The notes beneath the pieces are model-generated. The model did no database searches. It was not told the DNA's origin and was given only the letters and a program-made list of their open reading frames with translations. Position numbers and translations under genes: made by a program. Of a stretch of DNA of 12,279 bases, positions 1-7,802 are shown piece by piece; within the stretch, counting starts at the first letter, position 1; each line of letters starts with the position of its first letter. The stretch comes from Pelagophyceae sp. CCMP2097. Its lineage: Eukaryota; Sar; Pelagophyceae. The stretch covers positions 788,657 to 800,935 of the forward strand of contig MU657171.1 in assembly GCA_026770575.1 (NCBI GenBank), given 5' to 3'.

Positions 1-78
1 TTCAATTATTTACGTGGGCATTGCAATGGGATTTGGCTGTATCCTTCGGGTCCTCCGTGTGCCTCCGGCGCGCTCTTG
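1..78 (+). repeat. Dispersed tail repeat, copy 1 (shortened)
   Basis: This stretch matches two other places in the window, 6899-6986 and 7395-7482, nearly base for base, including the core TTACGTGGGCATTGCAATGG and the end CTCCGGCGCGCTCTTG. It lacks about 10 bases (around CTCGAAGTC) that the other two copies have. There the same sequence forms the 3' part of a unit headed by a tRNA-like cassette, so the head of this copy probably lies just upstream of the window. Direct observation for the repeat; inference for the missing head. Confidence 0.85.
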
Positions 79-966
79 TAATAATCCTTCCATACCGGGG
101 AGTATACCGGAAGTGTGTTCAGGAGACGACCTTCCGTTCGGCGAAGTTCCAAATCGCGGAGAATGAGACTTGATCAAATCAAGACCGACGGGGGTCAATT
201 CTGAGGCTACGCCAGGTTTGGGAGGCCCACAACCTTATTTTTCCTCCGCAATCGGTTCGGGTATTTCCAAAAAGCCCGTAACAACTGGGCACATTGCGGA
301 GCCGTGCCGCGCTGGCACGGGACGCGCCTGTCGCTAAGGGGGCACCAGCCGCGAGCGCGCGCTCTTGGTGTCTGATCCTGTCCGGCGAAAGTCCACCAAA
401 CGCCGGTGTCGGTGTTTTGGAACGGCACCCTGAGGTTGAACCACAGGTCACGTTTGAGGGTCGTTCTCTTCGCGCAGGCGGCTCTCTGGGAACTTCTTGG
501 GCCCACATATTGGTCTTGCCGAGCCCGTTATTTGATGCCATCGAATTCCTAGACAGCGCGATACCGGCGCCGGGAGATGCCACTTTGTACTCGCTGCTTG
601 GACAAAGGCCTTTCCGGAACCAAAAGGTTTAAGTAAAGTCCTTACTTTTTCGCATTTACATAGGATTTACGGGGTACGGGAGCTCAATATTTACCTAAAT
701 TAGTTTTCGATACCAAAAAAGAATTGACGCTCCGCGGGGCGGCCACGGGTCCACAGATCGGCTATGGGATTTTTAGAACGCGCGTTGGCTACGACTCGGT
801 CGGTCCTAGGGCATGGTGCATCAAACGTTTCGATTGGGCTTAATGACCCTGGGTCCAAAATCTGGCCTAGTAGTACTACGCACCGTTTGGCTTCCGCCGG
901 CGGGCGACGAATGGCGGAACTTTGGCGCGTCTTTTTATGCAGTTACCCACCTGTACGATGTGCCCC
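79..966. other. No recognisable gene
   Basis: Open frames of about 100 codons exist on both strands between 179 and 632, but they overlap each other, resemble no family I know, and show no consistent codon preference. The stretch is mixed in composition, GC-rich at 290-500 and AT-rich at 630-720. I see no RNA gene or repeat with a second copy in the window. Confidence 0.5.
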
Positions 967-999
967 TTAAGAGGGGCGGAGACGGCCCGTAGAAGGTCC

Positions 1000-1232
1000 A
1001 ATGCTCACGGTCCCATGCGACCCCTCCGCAGCCTTAGACGGACCCTCGACGGTCCTACCTACCCCTCCGGTCCTCGACGGACCCTTTACAGTTCCCATGG
1101 AACTCCCACGGTTCGACGGCGTCGGAGGCGTCCCTCTTCGGGCCAGACGGAGCATCGATGCGCCCTCTCGACGGTCCGGAGACGCCTCCGGAGACAGACC
1201 CGGAGACGGCCCGAAGTCGTGCACGTCGGCTA
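1000..1232. repeat. GC-rich degenerate repeat patch
   Basis: Short related words recur many times: GACGGACCCTCGACGGTCC, CTCGACGGACCC, ACGGTCC, CTCCGGTCC, and towards the right CGGAGACG and CTCCGGAGAC. The reverse complement of the right part (CGTCTCCGG words) resembles the inside of transposase intron 1 at 9474-9542. Open frames across it on both strands are explained by the lack of stops in GC-rich repeats. It could be a minisatellite remnant or a relative of that intron. Confidence 0.5.
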
Positions 1233-1243
1233 TTGATCCTTGA

Positions 1244-1501
1244 AGTGCTGATGCTGCGCAGTCGGCGGTCACATCCGACGTTCCGCGAACCGACGACGGG
1301 AACGACGACGACGACGCAGCGTGGTCGGACATCGACGAAGGCTCCGACGCCATGCATGCAGAGTGCGACGGGCTCGAGCAGGAGGCCAACGAGGAGCGAC
1401 CCAAGTATGTCGTGCTGGGCGAAAACCCTGGGCGTTTAGTCAGATCGTTTGCTTGGCAAAAACCGTGGCGTCAAGGCGGGAAAAATCAATTGGGCGCATG
1501 A
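1244..1501 (+). other. Possible decayed coding stretch, acidic protein
   Basis: The frame is open from after a TGA at 1241 to a TGA at 1499. It reads as an acidic, tryptophan-containing peptide: a run of Asp residues near 1292-1313, then AWSDIDEGSDAM, then EERPKYVVLGENPGRLV. A possible splice acceptor (GCGCAG) lies at 1256-1261. A further acidic stretch (DEEDEEQTSW) is open in another frame at 1507-1633. The composition looks more protein-like than random, but no family is recognised, there is no clear start, and the frame breaks at 1501. Its end slightly overlaps the minus-strand fragment at 1486-1782. It may be an exon of a broken gene or chance. Confidence 0.25.
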
Positions 1502-1782
1502 CGTAAGACAATGCGTTCCTGGACGAGAACACGGCACCCACGTCGCGCGGCGAGCGTGACAATGCTGCATCGGTGCAGGACGAAGAAGACGAGGAGCAAA
1601 CTTCGTGGATCGTCGCGTCGAATCGTCTGGTATAAGTGGTTATGCTCGAGGAGATATTCAAGCGCCCGAAACACGCGTTCGGGGCGCACCTTGGCCTCGA
1701 GGATCGCACCGGACGCCGCGCGGTCTCGGATGTAAATAAGACCGAGCTCGTCGACCGTCCGCGGGATTCTTGTGACTGCCAT
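1486..1782 (-). pseudogene. Helitron-associated (DUF6570-like) fragment
   Basis: The minus-strand frame starts with ATG at 1782 and reads 98 residues. Residues 6-54 (about 1767-1621) resemble the DUF6570 region found N-terminal to the Rep/helicase of many eukaryotic Helitron proteins: an IPRTVDEL opening, then KVRPERVFRALEYLLEHNHL followed by YQTI, comparable to the family pattern of basic residues, V..AL.WL, and an NN.LY.-I ending. Residues after about 58 do not continue the family. No Helitron_like_N, HUH or helicase motifs are visible nearby, and an in-frame TGA lies just upstream of the ATG. I read it as a decayed fragment. The assignment is by pattern memory and needs a profile search. 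Confidence 0.4.
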
Positions 1783-1904
1783 GCATTTTGTTCATTCCGT
1801 GGCCTAGAACGCCTTCCGCCGTCGTTTAAATGTAGCATACTGTCGACGATCTTAGCGCCAGTATAGAATCCAGCCGCGCGGCGTGTTGGCAATGAACTCG
1901 CTCT

Positions 1905-1952
1905 CTGGGTAAACGCCTCCGCCGCGGCCTGGGTAAACGCCTCGGCTTCCGT
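1905..1952. repeat. 24-bp tandem duplication in Ala-rich frame
   Basis: CTGGGTAAACGCCTC occurs at 1905 and again at 1929, a period of 24. Around it the minus strand is open from about 2021 and reads as an Ala/Glu-rich repeat (EAFTQAAA units and TEAEA motifs), resembling a coiled-coil or low-complexity segment. The period is a multiple of three, so it could be a leftover of a coding repeat upstream of the DUF6570-like fragment, but the frame is not the same and no domain is recognisable. Confidence 0.45.
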
Positions 1953-2094
1953 CGCCCTTTGCGCGGCTTGCGCGGCAACACCGGCAGCAACGGCCTCGGC
2001 TTCCGTGGCTTTCTTTGTCACGTCACGGGCCTAGTATCCATTGTTCGATGACACAATAAAACAACAATCGAATATTTTTCGCTAACCAACGCCA

Positions 2095-2124
2095 TACAGT
2101 GCGAATGTGAGAGTAAGATAATGG
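2095..2124 (+). repeat. MITE left inverted repeat with TA flank
   Basis: TA at 2095-2096, then the 28-bp repeat 2097-2124 ending GATAATGG. It pairs without mismatch with 2531-2558. Confidence 0.9.
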
Positions 2125-2558
2125 ATTTTATCTAAAGGCAAAGGCGGTCTCTGCCGCCAGTCGCGAATTTTTTTTTAAAGGCGAAATGCGCTGGCGGGTC
2201 AACTTTTCGTCATCGTCGACCTCCGGGACCAACCGTAGCCCCGCACCCCCCGGCTGCCGCCGCTGCTACCCGACGCATATGCGATAAACCACGCTCACGG
2301 TCCCTTCTGTGGTCACCCCTTGATGCACGGTGCAGCGAAAGCGCCGTCCACGTGAAAATCTTCGCTAAACCCCGAGATTCAGCGACTTTTTTACCAGCTG
2401 CGACGAAGCCCATGGGCGGCTGAGGACAGCCCCCGAGGCCGATTATCTTATATTTTAAGAAGGCAAAGGCGACAGGCACTGTCGATTCGCTTAAGTTTTA
2501 AGAAGAAAAAAGGCAACGGGTTGCCTTTGGCCATTATCTTACTCTCACATTCGCACTG
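2097..2558. mobile_element. Tc1/mariner-like MITE, 462 bp
   Basis: The first 28 bases (starting CAGTGCGAATGTGAGAG) are the exact reverse complement of 2531-2558. Both outer ends are flanked by TA (2095-2096 and 2559-2560), so the matched block on each side is 31 bp including the TA flank. Terminal CAGT, inverted repeats of about 28 bp and a TA target duplication are the hallmarks of Tc1/mariner elements. The interior has no credible transposase, only a GC-rich stretch and AT-rich stretches such as a T-run at 2168-2176, so it is a non-autonomous derivative that would depend on a transposase elsewhere. The perfect identity of the ends suggests a fairly recent insertion. Confidence 0.85.
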
Positions 2559-2560
2559 TA
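2531..2560 (-). repeat. MITE right inverted repeat with TA flank
   Basis: The repeat reads CCATTATC inward to GCACTG at its outer end, followed by TA at 2559-2560. It is the perfect partner of the left end. Confidence 0.9.
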
Positions 2561-3630
2561 TACGGAGCCAGCGTTTGGTCTGAATATTGTAAAGGATCCG
2601 GGCCTTCATTTAAAAACGCCATCTGCCCACCTAGATGCCCGCACCCCAGGGGGGGGGTCATGCTCCGCACTCTCAGTCTGCTTTGTAGTCCCAACACACA
2701 ACACCCACCTTAGGAATTCCTACGGACCCGTTTTTTTTAATCAAAAATCTGTCAAGTGCGCGCTAAGTTGGTTGAGCCGACTCTGCCAGGGCAAGGTCCT
2801 TTGGGCTGGAGGCCGGTCCTTCGGGACGGGCCGCTCTGTGATTCCATTATTGTTATTAACACTCCAAGTAGTTGAAAAGGCCCAACAACCAAGATACTTC
2901 ATCAAATCTTCAACCACCCTTGGGCGAAGCCCTACAATGACCGCATTTTGCATTAATCATAAAATTGACATACTGGGGGACCCAGCCACTTTGCCATTTC
3001 GCCATTTGCCGTCGTCAAAAATTGGACCCCGAAAATCCAAAGCGGCAAATTTAGAAAATCCGTTTTTGCCGTCCGCTGGAAGGGACCCTCGTCGGCGTTG
3101 AACTTTGCCGGTCACGGCCCACGCACTTCGGCAGCGCCCCGACTTCGCGGGGTCTTCTGGGTCGCAAGAGACGCCCGTCGTCGTCGTCTCGTCGGCTATA
3201 CTGGGTTGTAGTTTACCCCACACCGTATAAAGTAATTGCTGCCTGCTTCCTTACTCTGGAAATTGCCAGTATTTACCATCCCTGGGAGTAAGATTCAAAG
3301 TAAATATATCTTCGAGGACGGCCACGCCCGCGAGCCGCCGTCGATGCGGAGCTGCATGCCGTCGCGAGAGACGCGAGCGCGGCCCTCAGCGCGACCTGCT
3401 AAGGTCGAGCGCGTAATGAAAGGTCCGAAAAGCGCCAGAAAATTTTGAAACGCCGCTATCAAAATGTTAATATATTAAACTCAAATTTCCAGGAACCCCG
3501 AAAGCTTTTCTAACTTTGCCGGTCCGAAATTTGGAACCTCGTTTGCCAAAACCTTGCCTGACACTTGGTTAATAAAGGGAGACAGATTTCCCGCCTTTAA
3601 GGCAGTTGGTCCCTGGGATTCCCTTTGGCG
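2561..3630. other. No recognisable gene
   Basis: Several open frames of 70-109 codons overlap on both strands (for example + 2772-3101 and - 2957-3223), with no recognised domain. One minus-strand stretch in 2957-3223 contains the words SKFAALDFRGPIFDDGKW, which look protein-like, but I cannot assign them. A run of nine G lies at about 2650-2658 and short inverted words (ATTTGCCG/CGGCAAAT) near 3003-3060. No RNA gene or mobile element with visible ends was found. Confidence 0.45.
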
Positions 3631-3696
3631 CGCCTGGCGGGCGCTGTGGGAGCTCGACCGAGGCGCCTGGCGGGCGCTGTGGGCGCTCGGCCGAGG
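3631..3696 (+). repeat. 33-bp tandem duplication
   Basis: CGCCTGGCGGGCGCTGTGGG at 3631 recurs at 3664, and a degenerate third start (GGCGCCACTGCGCGC) follows. The units differ by a few bases. It explains the repeated LAGAVGARPRR-type peptide in the frames across it, which should not be taken as a gene. Confidence 0.8.
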
Positions 3697-4560
3697 CGCC
3701 ACTGCGCGCGCTTATGGATCACCTCGGGCTCGACGCGCCGCAGCAAAAAGTTTGGTGCGCGCGCCCCTGAGTCGCGAGGGACTCTCTGCGGGAGTCTGCG
3801 TTTTTTTAAGCTCTTCAGAGTTCGGCTTCTGGCGGGCCAACTTTTGGCCTGAGAGGCGACAAACCGAGTCCACCTAAGTCCTGGCCATTATCGCCCCTCA
3901 GGCCACAAGCTCGGCGGGACTGTGGCGCGCCAGACGCGGCGGACGCACACACAAAAAACTGGAAAGCTCCCTAAGCCCAGGCGGTCGAACCTTAAATAAA
4001 TCCATTTTATTGAGCACCCGAAGCTTAACGGATTCCCTAAAGCTTAAAACTTTAGCCCAGAGTAGACAAGTTCACTTTTTTAACTTGCTCAGAACTCGTT
4101 CGCAAATACGAGTAAAGGCGAAGTTCAGCAGAGTTCAGAAATCGTACAAGGGTATCGCTAATAACACCGAGGACTTTCTGTCCAACGCAGTTTTCGTCGG
4201 TTGAAGTTTGGCTCTGTTGGGAGTGATAGAGAACGTCGCGCTGAGTCCCGTGATGCCAAGATCCTATAGAAATGGTTTGTTAAAAACGCTTAAACTAAAA
4301 ATCTGAACGTCTGTTTTGGCTCGTGTGAAGCACCACTCGCGGCAATCTTATTTGATATGTCAAATACCACCCCAGTACGTATGGACCCGCCCCGTCACAT
4401 AGCCAGAATTTCGATTCCTGCGATCCTGCGATGGTCAGCCGGGCCCGAACCTTCGCAATACGGAGGCAAAATCAAGTCAACATCAAGGTTTAGAGGCAAA
4501 TAAAGATTTTATCAAGTCCAAAATATTGGGGGAAACGCTTGTTCGCGCCCTTGCAAGGCG
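3697..4560. other. No recognisable gene
   Basis: The left part is GC-rich, the right part (3985-4340) AT-rich. Only short overlapping frames are present (for example + 4010-4204), without recognisable domains. A few CAGAAC/GTTCAG words at 4089-4139 resemble those in the denser cluster at 5316-5450. Confidence 0.45.
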
Positions 4561-4573
4561 CCCTCCTCGAGGC

Positions 4574-5020
4574 TGATCATGTCACCCCGGGGGGCAGGGG
4601 GTGAGATAACCACTTGATCCAAGAGGCAGCCGAGACTGCAATCAAGGAGCGGTTGTTGACATGAAAATAGGGCACCGTCTGTCACTGGCGTTTGCCCTGG
4701 CAAAAGGGAATTCCGGTCCCAGTGCCAGGAGCCATTTAAGAAAAGTGTATATAAACACATCCCAATTTATTGAGGTTTTTTTGTACCCAGACCCGGATTT
4801 GAACCGGCGTATCTTCATTTCACTTGCTGATATATATATTTTTCCGAATTTTATACGCAAAGCCGGGCTCGAACCGGCGACCTCGTGTAAAACCTTTTTA
4901 CACACGCTGTTAGTAGACGCAGTAGACCTAATATTTTTGAGTACACGCAACGAACGCACTCGCAAGCGAGGGAACGAAACGCCTCTCTAAAGGTGATGTC
5001 ACAAGGGGGCAGGGGGAGGG
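4574..5020. repeat. Direct-repeat-bounded unit around tRNA-like modules
   Basis: Two similar blocks bound this interval. One at 4574-4604 has TGATCATGTCAC, a short gap, then GGGGGCAGGGGG. The other at 4994-5020 has TGATGTCAC, a short gap, then GGGGGCAGGGGG. The tRNA-like modules at 4792-4906 lie between them. The arrangement could be a tandem duplication remnant or the bounds of a SINE-like insertion. The direct repeats are visible; the element interpretation is inference. Confidence 0.4.
4792..4906 (-). ncRNA. Two tRNA-like T-arm modules (pol III B-box type)
   Basis: On the minus strand, 4878-4862 folds as a perfect T-arm: stem GCCGG, loop TTCGAGC, stem CCGGC. It is preceded by AGGTC, the usual variable-loop word. 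Upstream, CGTGT (4906-4902) pairs with ACACG (4888-4884) as an anticodon-arm-like stem, but its 13-nt loop is longer than the normal 7. No matching acceptor stem or standard A box is evident. A second T-arm-like sequence, GCCGGTTCAAATCCGGG, lies 70 bases further along the minus strand (4808-4792). This looks like tRNA-derived relics or SINE heads, not a working tRNA gene. Confidence 0.5.
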
Positions 5021-5315
5021 TATAGCGACCACGCCCACCCCCGCAGGCGGCCTCTGGGAGGCATAACTTTGCGTCACTTGAGGTCGGCTTTATCGCCGAT
5101 ACCCCTTATATTTGCACTTTGAGTTAAGCACCGGAGGCAGCGACATTTTATCATCTATTTTCCCTTCTGGCGATTTCAGTCACGTCCCAACGAAATCTAG
5201 GTGAGCCGGTTCGAACCCCACCGGCGGCATTTCGAACCTGATCTGGATTTGAACAAAGCCTCACTAAATTTTTATTTTTTGAACAATTGAGACAGCCACA
5301 TTTGCGGGCTTTCTC
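5021..5315. other. Gene-free spacer with one B-box-like hairpin
   Basis: No credible gene. At about 5207-5229, GCCGG and CCGGC enclose an 11-nt loop containing TTCGAAC, again resembling a tRNA T-arm but with a wrong loop size. The rest is AT-rich. Confidence 0.4.
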
Positions 5316-5450
5316 AGTTGAGAACAGTTGAGAACAAGTTCTGAACAAGTTAAACTGAACTTTGAGTTCATATTTCGGCCTTTTTAACAGGTTCAGAACT
5401 GTTCAGAACTGTATATTTGTCATTTTCTGAACGAGTTCTGAACAAGTTTT
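5316..5450. repeat. Cluster of GTTC(A/T)GAAC-like motifs
   Basis: AGTTGAGAAC is repeated in tandem at 5316-5335. GTTCAGAACT is repeated in tandem at 5391-5410. GAACAAGTTCTGAACAAGTT at 5332-5351 recurs with one change at 5429-5448, a spacing of 97. The words are partly self-complementary (GTTC...GAAC). It could be a decayed minisatellite or an array of palindromic protein-binding sites. Confidence 0.6.
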
Positions 5451-5728
5451 TGGTCGCCAACGCGAAATTAAAATCCACCCTTATTGAGTGTACACGATGT
5501 TTTCTCAATTCCGAATTTAGGGGCGCTGCTTCGTGCGCCGGGATATCTTGGGGCGGAGACCACGAATCGAGTATGCAATCGCCTTAGAATGAGGTTTGGA
5601 GGAAAATCGCTGGTCGGTCAAAGCCCATTGGCTTAATTATAGTTTACATTTCCAAAAAGGGTCAAGTTTCTTCTGTTTTTTTCGAAGAGTGGCTTCCAGT
5701 CGAGCCGACGCGGTCATTATAGCGGGTC

Positions 5729-5795
5729 TGCCTGTCCCGTTCGGGATTCGAGCCCGTCTCCTAGTGGCGCATGCAGATTCCAGAGGGGACAGGCA
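5729..5795 (-). ncRNA. tRNA-like stem structure, degenerate
   Basis: TGCCTGTCCC (5729-5738) and GGGACAGGCA (5786-5795) form a perfect 10-bp stem enclosing 47 bases. Inside, the minus strand carries CGGG, loop CTCGAAT, then CCCG, matching a tRNA T-arm and B box. The total length of 67 is too short for a full cloverleaf and no D arm or anticodon arm is evident, so this is a tRNA-derived relic or an unrelated hairpin. Confidence 0.35.
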
Positions 5796-6016
5796 CGCCA
5801 GTCCTACAGCCCGGACTACAAGCAGGACACTGCATTTTGTGGGTCAGATTTGCGGTGTCGCACCGCCGTCGTCTCAATGTCTCCGAGCGGCTAGATCGCA
5901 CCGGGGTGCAAAATGGCGGCGTGGCTGCGGCGCGGCGCAGCAGGCAAGTCGACATCGCCGTTCCACGCCCCGTCCGGGCCCGGGCCATCGAAGTTCAGGT
6001 CCGCATCGCTTAAGTG
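5796..6016. other. Gene-free GC-rich spacer
   Basis: Overlapping open frames on both strands (for example + 5771-6013) have no recognised domains and are explained by high GC content. Confidence 0.4.
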
Positions 6017-6066
6017 TGACTTACGTGGACTGATTTCCTGCTGACTTACGTGAACAGATTTCCTGC
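6017..6066 (+). repeat. 25-bp tandem duplication
   Basis: TGACTTACGTG followed by GATTTCCTGC occurs at 6017-6041 and again at 6042-6066 with two or three differences. Confidence 0.85.
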
Positions 6067-6127
6067 CTAGGCGGCCAAAAAGTTAAAAAAGTGAACTTGT
6101 CTAGAGTAAAGGTCAATTTAAGAACCT

Positions 6128-6465
6128 GGTCAATTTAAGAACCGGCGAAAAAATCGACAAAAGACGTCCAATATCTCAATAAGGCATTTGTAAGACCCAA
6201 TTAAAATCCATTATATCCCTTATTGGGATATTATCCGGCTCGGGGGGGCCGGTTCTTAATCTGACCGGCGGGTTTTTAAGAACCGATGGTCGGTCCGGAC
6301 TCTGCCTACGCTAAATTTCTCACAGAGGTCCTTCGCGGACGCCACGATTTGGGGGTGGGCGAAGGAGACCCAGACGCGTCCCCTGGCAGCGTCAAAACCG
6401 CAAACAGCGGCGTCGCCGGGCCGCTGATTTTTTTCGCTTACTAGTAGCCGGTTCTTAAATTGACC
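6128..6465. mobile_element. Inverted-repeat element, 338 bp, transposon-like
   Basis: GGTCAATTTAAGAACCGGC at 6128-6146 is the exact reverse complement of 6447-6465. An extra direct copy of its first 16 bases sits at 6111-6126. Further GGTTCTTAA-type copies lie inside: one at 6249-6267 in the right-end orientation with two differences, and one in the left-end orientation near 6274-6287. A minus-strand frame of 70 codons (6256-6468) has no recognised domain. It is either a non-autonomous transposon with terminal and internal copies of a transposase-binding motif or a small repeat array. A clear target duplication is not visible. Confidence 0.6.
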
Positions 6466-6749
6466 CAAGCGCCAGGCCGAGGCCGAGCCACCGCACGAGA
6501 CCCATCACAAGCCGCACCGCCTTCAATGGCGACGTGGGAAAAAAACCATTGTGTGGAGCCCAGCGCGACAGAACCGCCTGTTGTTTTTTTGAGGACCCGA
6601 AGGGTCCTTGCCGTTTAATCAACGTCCGTTTACAGCAATTTTGATTGAAGGATTACCAGGGGCAATTTTGTCTGCCCGTCCGTCCGTCCTTCTGTCTATC
6701 CACGGGCAAAACCGTGAGGTTCCGCCTTTGGGAGGAAAGGACAGCAACT

Positions 6750-6871
6750 CGGCCGATTCAGCGATTGGTGGTTGATGCGATCGCTAAAATTGGGAATGGA
6801 GGTCGAGCAGGAGCCTCATTAGAATCATCATAGAAGAAGTTTTTGGTCTCAGGTTCGAATCTGGTCGGCCG
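6750..6871 (+). ncRNA. tRNA-like cassette in unit A
   Basis: CGGCCGA (6750-6756) pairs perfectly with TCGGCCG (6865-6871) like a 7-bp acceptor stem. After TT comes CAGCGATTGGTGG, which resembles a type II tRNA A box. GGTTCGAATCT at 6852-6862 matches the pol III B box GGTTCGANNCC. The 122-nt span is longer than a tRNA (about 72-90 nt), so an intron, an expanded variable region, or a SINE derivative is implied. I cannot pair a proper anticodon arm. Confidence 0.55.
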
Positions 6872-6898
6872 CAAAATTCAGCGATTAGTTTAAATGAT

Positions 6899-6986
6899 TT
6901 TAATTATTTACGTGGGCATTGCAATGGGATTTGTTTGTATTCTTCGCTCGAAGTCGGGTCCTCCGTGTGCCTCCGGCGCGCTCTTG
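6899..6986 (+). repeat. Dispersed tail repeat, copy 2
   Basis: This copy is 88 bp and ends CTCCGGCGCGCTCTTG. It matches 7395-7482 with few differences and 1-78 with a 10-base gap. Confidence 0.9.
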
Positions 6987-7178
6987 TTGAGGACCCGAAG
7001 GGTCCTTGCCGTTTAATCAACGTCAGTTTACGGTAAGGGCCCTTCGGGTCCTTTGATTGGAGGATTACCAGGGGCAATTTTGCCTGTCCGTCCTTCTGTC
7101 TGTCCTTCTGTCCGTCCTTCCGTCTGTCCCCGGGTAAATCCGTGAGATTCCACCTTTGGGAAGAAAAGGGCAGCAACT

Positions 7179-7300
7179 CGGCCGATTCAACGATTGGGGG
7201 TTGATGCGATTGATAAAATTGGGAGTGGAGGTCGAGCAGGAGTCTTATTGGAATCATCATAGAAGAAGTTTTTGGTCACAGGTTCGAATTTGGTCGGCCG
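7179..7300 (+). ncRNA. tRNA-like cassette in unit B
   Basis: This is the homologue of the cassette in unit A, again exactly 122 nt. The acceptor-like pair CGGCCGA (7179-7185) and TCGGCCG (7294-7300) is intact and the B box GGTTCGAATTT lies at 7281-7291. Internal bases differ from unit A at more than ten positions while both ends are unchanged. Confidence 0.55.
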
Positions 7301-7394
7301 AAAAAAAATCAAAAAAGATAGCTCAATAAGAAAAATTATATAATAAAATATAAAGATAAGGAGGATTTGAAGGTTCAGCGATAAGTTAAATAAT

Positions 7395-7482
7395 TTTAAT
7401 TATTTACGTGGGCATTGCAATGGGATTTGTCTGTATCCTCCGCTCGAAGTCGGGTCTTCCGTGTGCCTCCGGCGCGCTCTTG
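7395..7482 (+). repeat. Dispersed tail repeat, copy 3
   Basis: This copy is 88 bp. It is followed by TAATA, as is copy 1, whereas copy 2 runs directly into unit B. Confidence 0.9.
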
Positions 7483-7527
7483 TAATACAGCAGTTCTCAC
7501 TTTATTTCCGAAAGTCCAAAACCAAAA

Positions 7528-7802
7528 GCACCGGCCAAAAGCAAAAGCCAAAGCCAAAGCAAAAAGCAAAAAAAACAATATCCAAAACCAAAGGCATGTC
7601 AAAATCTCAATAAGGCGGATATTTAGGATTTTATCAAATCTATTTCCAATTATTTTAGCATAATAATTATTCTCGAAAAATAAGATTTCTGAGATTTTAT
7701 CAAATCTTTAAATATCTTCCTTATTGAGATTTTGACATTTTTGGTTTTGGAGATTGGATTTTTGCTTTTGCTTTTGCTCTTGCTTTTGCTTTTGGCCGGT
7801 GC
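7528..7802. repeat. Foldback palindrome, about 275 bp
   Basis: The left arm, 7528 to about 7645, runs GCACCGGCC, CAAAAGC repeats, CCAAAACCAAA, TGTCAAAATCTCAATAAGG, GATATTT. It is matched in reverse complement by about 7688-7802. The arms are roughly 115 bp with small gaps in the CAAAAG repeats, around an AT-rich centre. It would form a long hairpin in DNA or RNA. It resembles a foldback element or a head-to-head duplication. Confidence 0.8.

Larger units (their letters stand above)
6589..7482 (+). repeat. Tandem pair of SINE-like units
   Basis: Unit A (6589-6986, 398 bp) and unit B (6987-7482, 496 bp) both begin TTGAGGACCCGAAGGGTCC, a hairpin with a 6-bp stem. Each continues with a CCGTCC/CTTCTGTC-rich stretch, a tRNA-like cassette of 122 nt, an AT-rich spacer and the conserved tail ending CTCTTG. 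Unit B has about 98 extra bases, including a second CCCTTCGGGTCC hairpin word near 7038-7050 and an A/T-rich insertion at about 7300-7375. The order of tRNA-like region and conserved tail is that of a tRNA-derived SINE. A third, partial copy of the tail opens the window. Confidence 0.75.

Noticed and set aside
294..632. Plus-strand frame of 112 codons and its minus-strand counterparts
   Set aside because: Overlapping frames on both strands in GC-rich sequence, no domain, no codon bias and no start context that favours one.
4661..4990. Open frame of 109 codons on the plus strand containing KAGLEPATSCKT
   Set aside because: This peptide is the antisense reading of a tRNA T-arm region, a well-known source of false genes. 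The frame covers the tRNA-like modules and a compositionally poor stretch.
4589..5016. GGGGGCAGGGGG blocks as G-quadruplexes
   Set aside because: Too few separate G-runs of three or more in close succession for a standard four-run motif at either place.
5331..5451. GTTC(A/T)GAAC array as hormone-receptor-like or LexA-like operators
   Set aside because: The resemblance is only to short half-sites; the likely host and context give no support.
6750..6871. Annotating the cassette as a functional tRNA gene
   Set aside because: It is 122 nt long, has no convincing anticodon arm, and is duplicated together with its flanks. A tRNA-derived repeat fits better.
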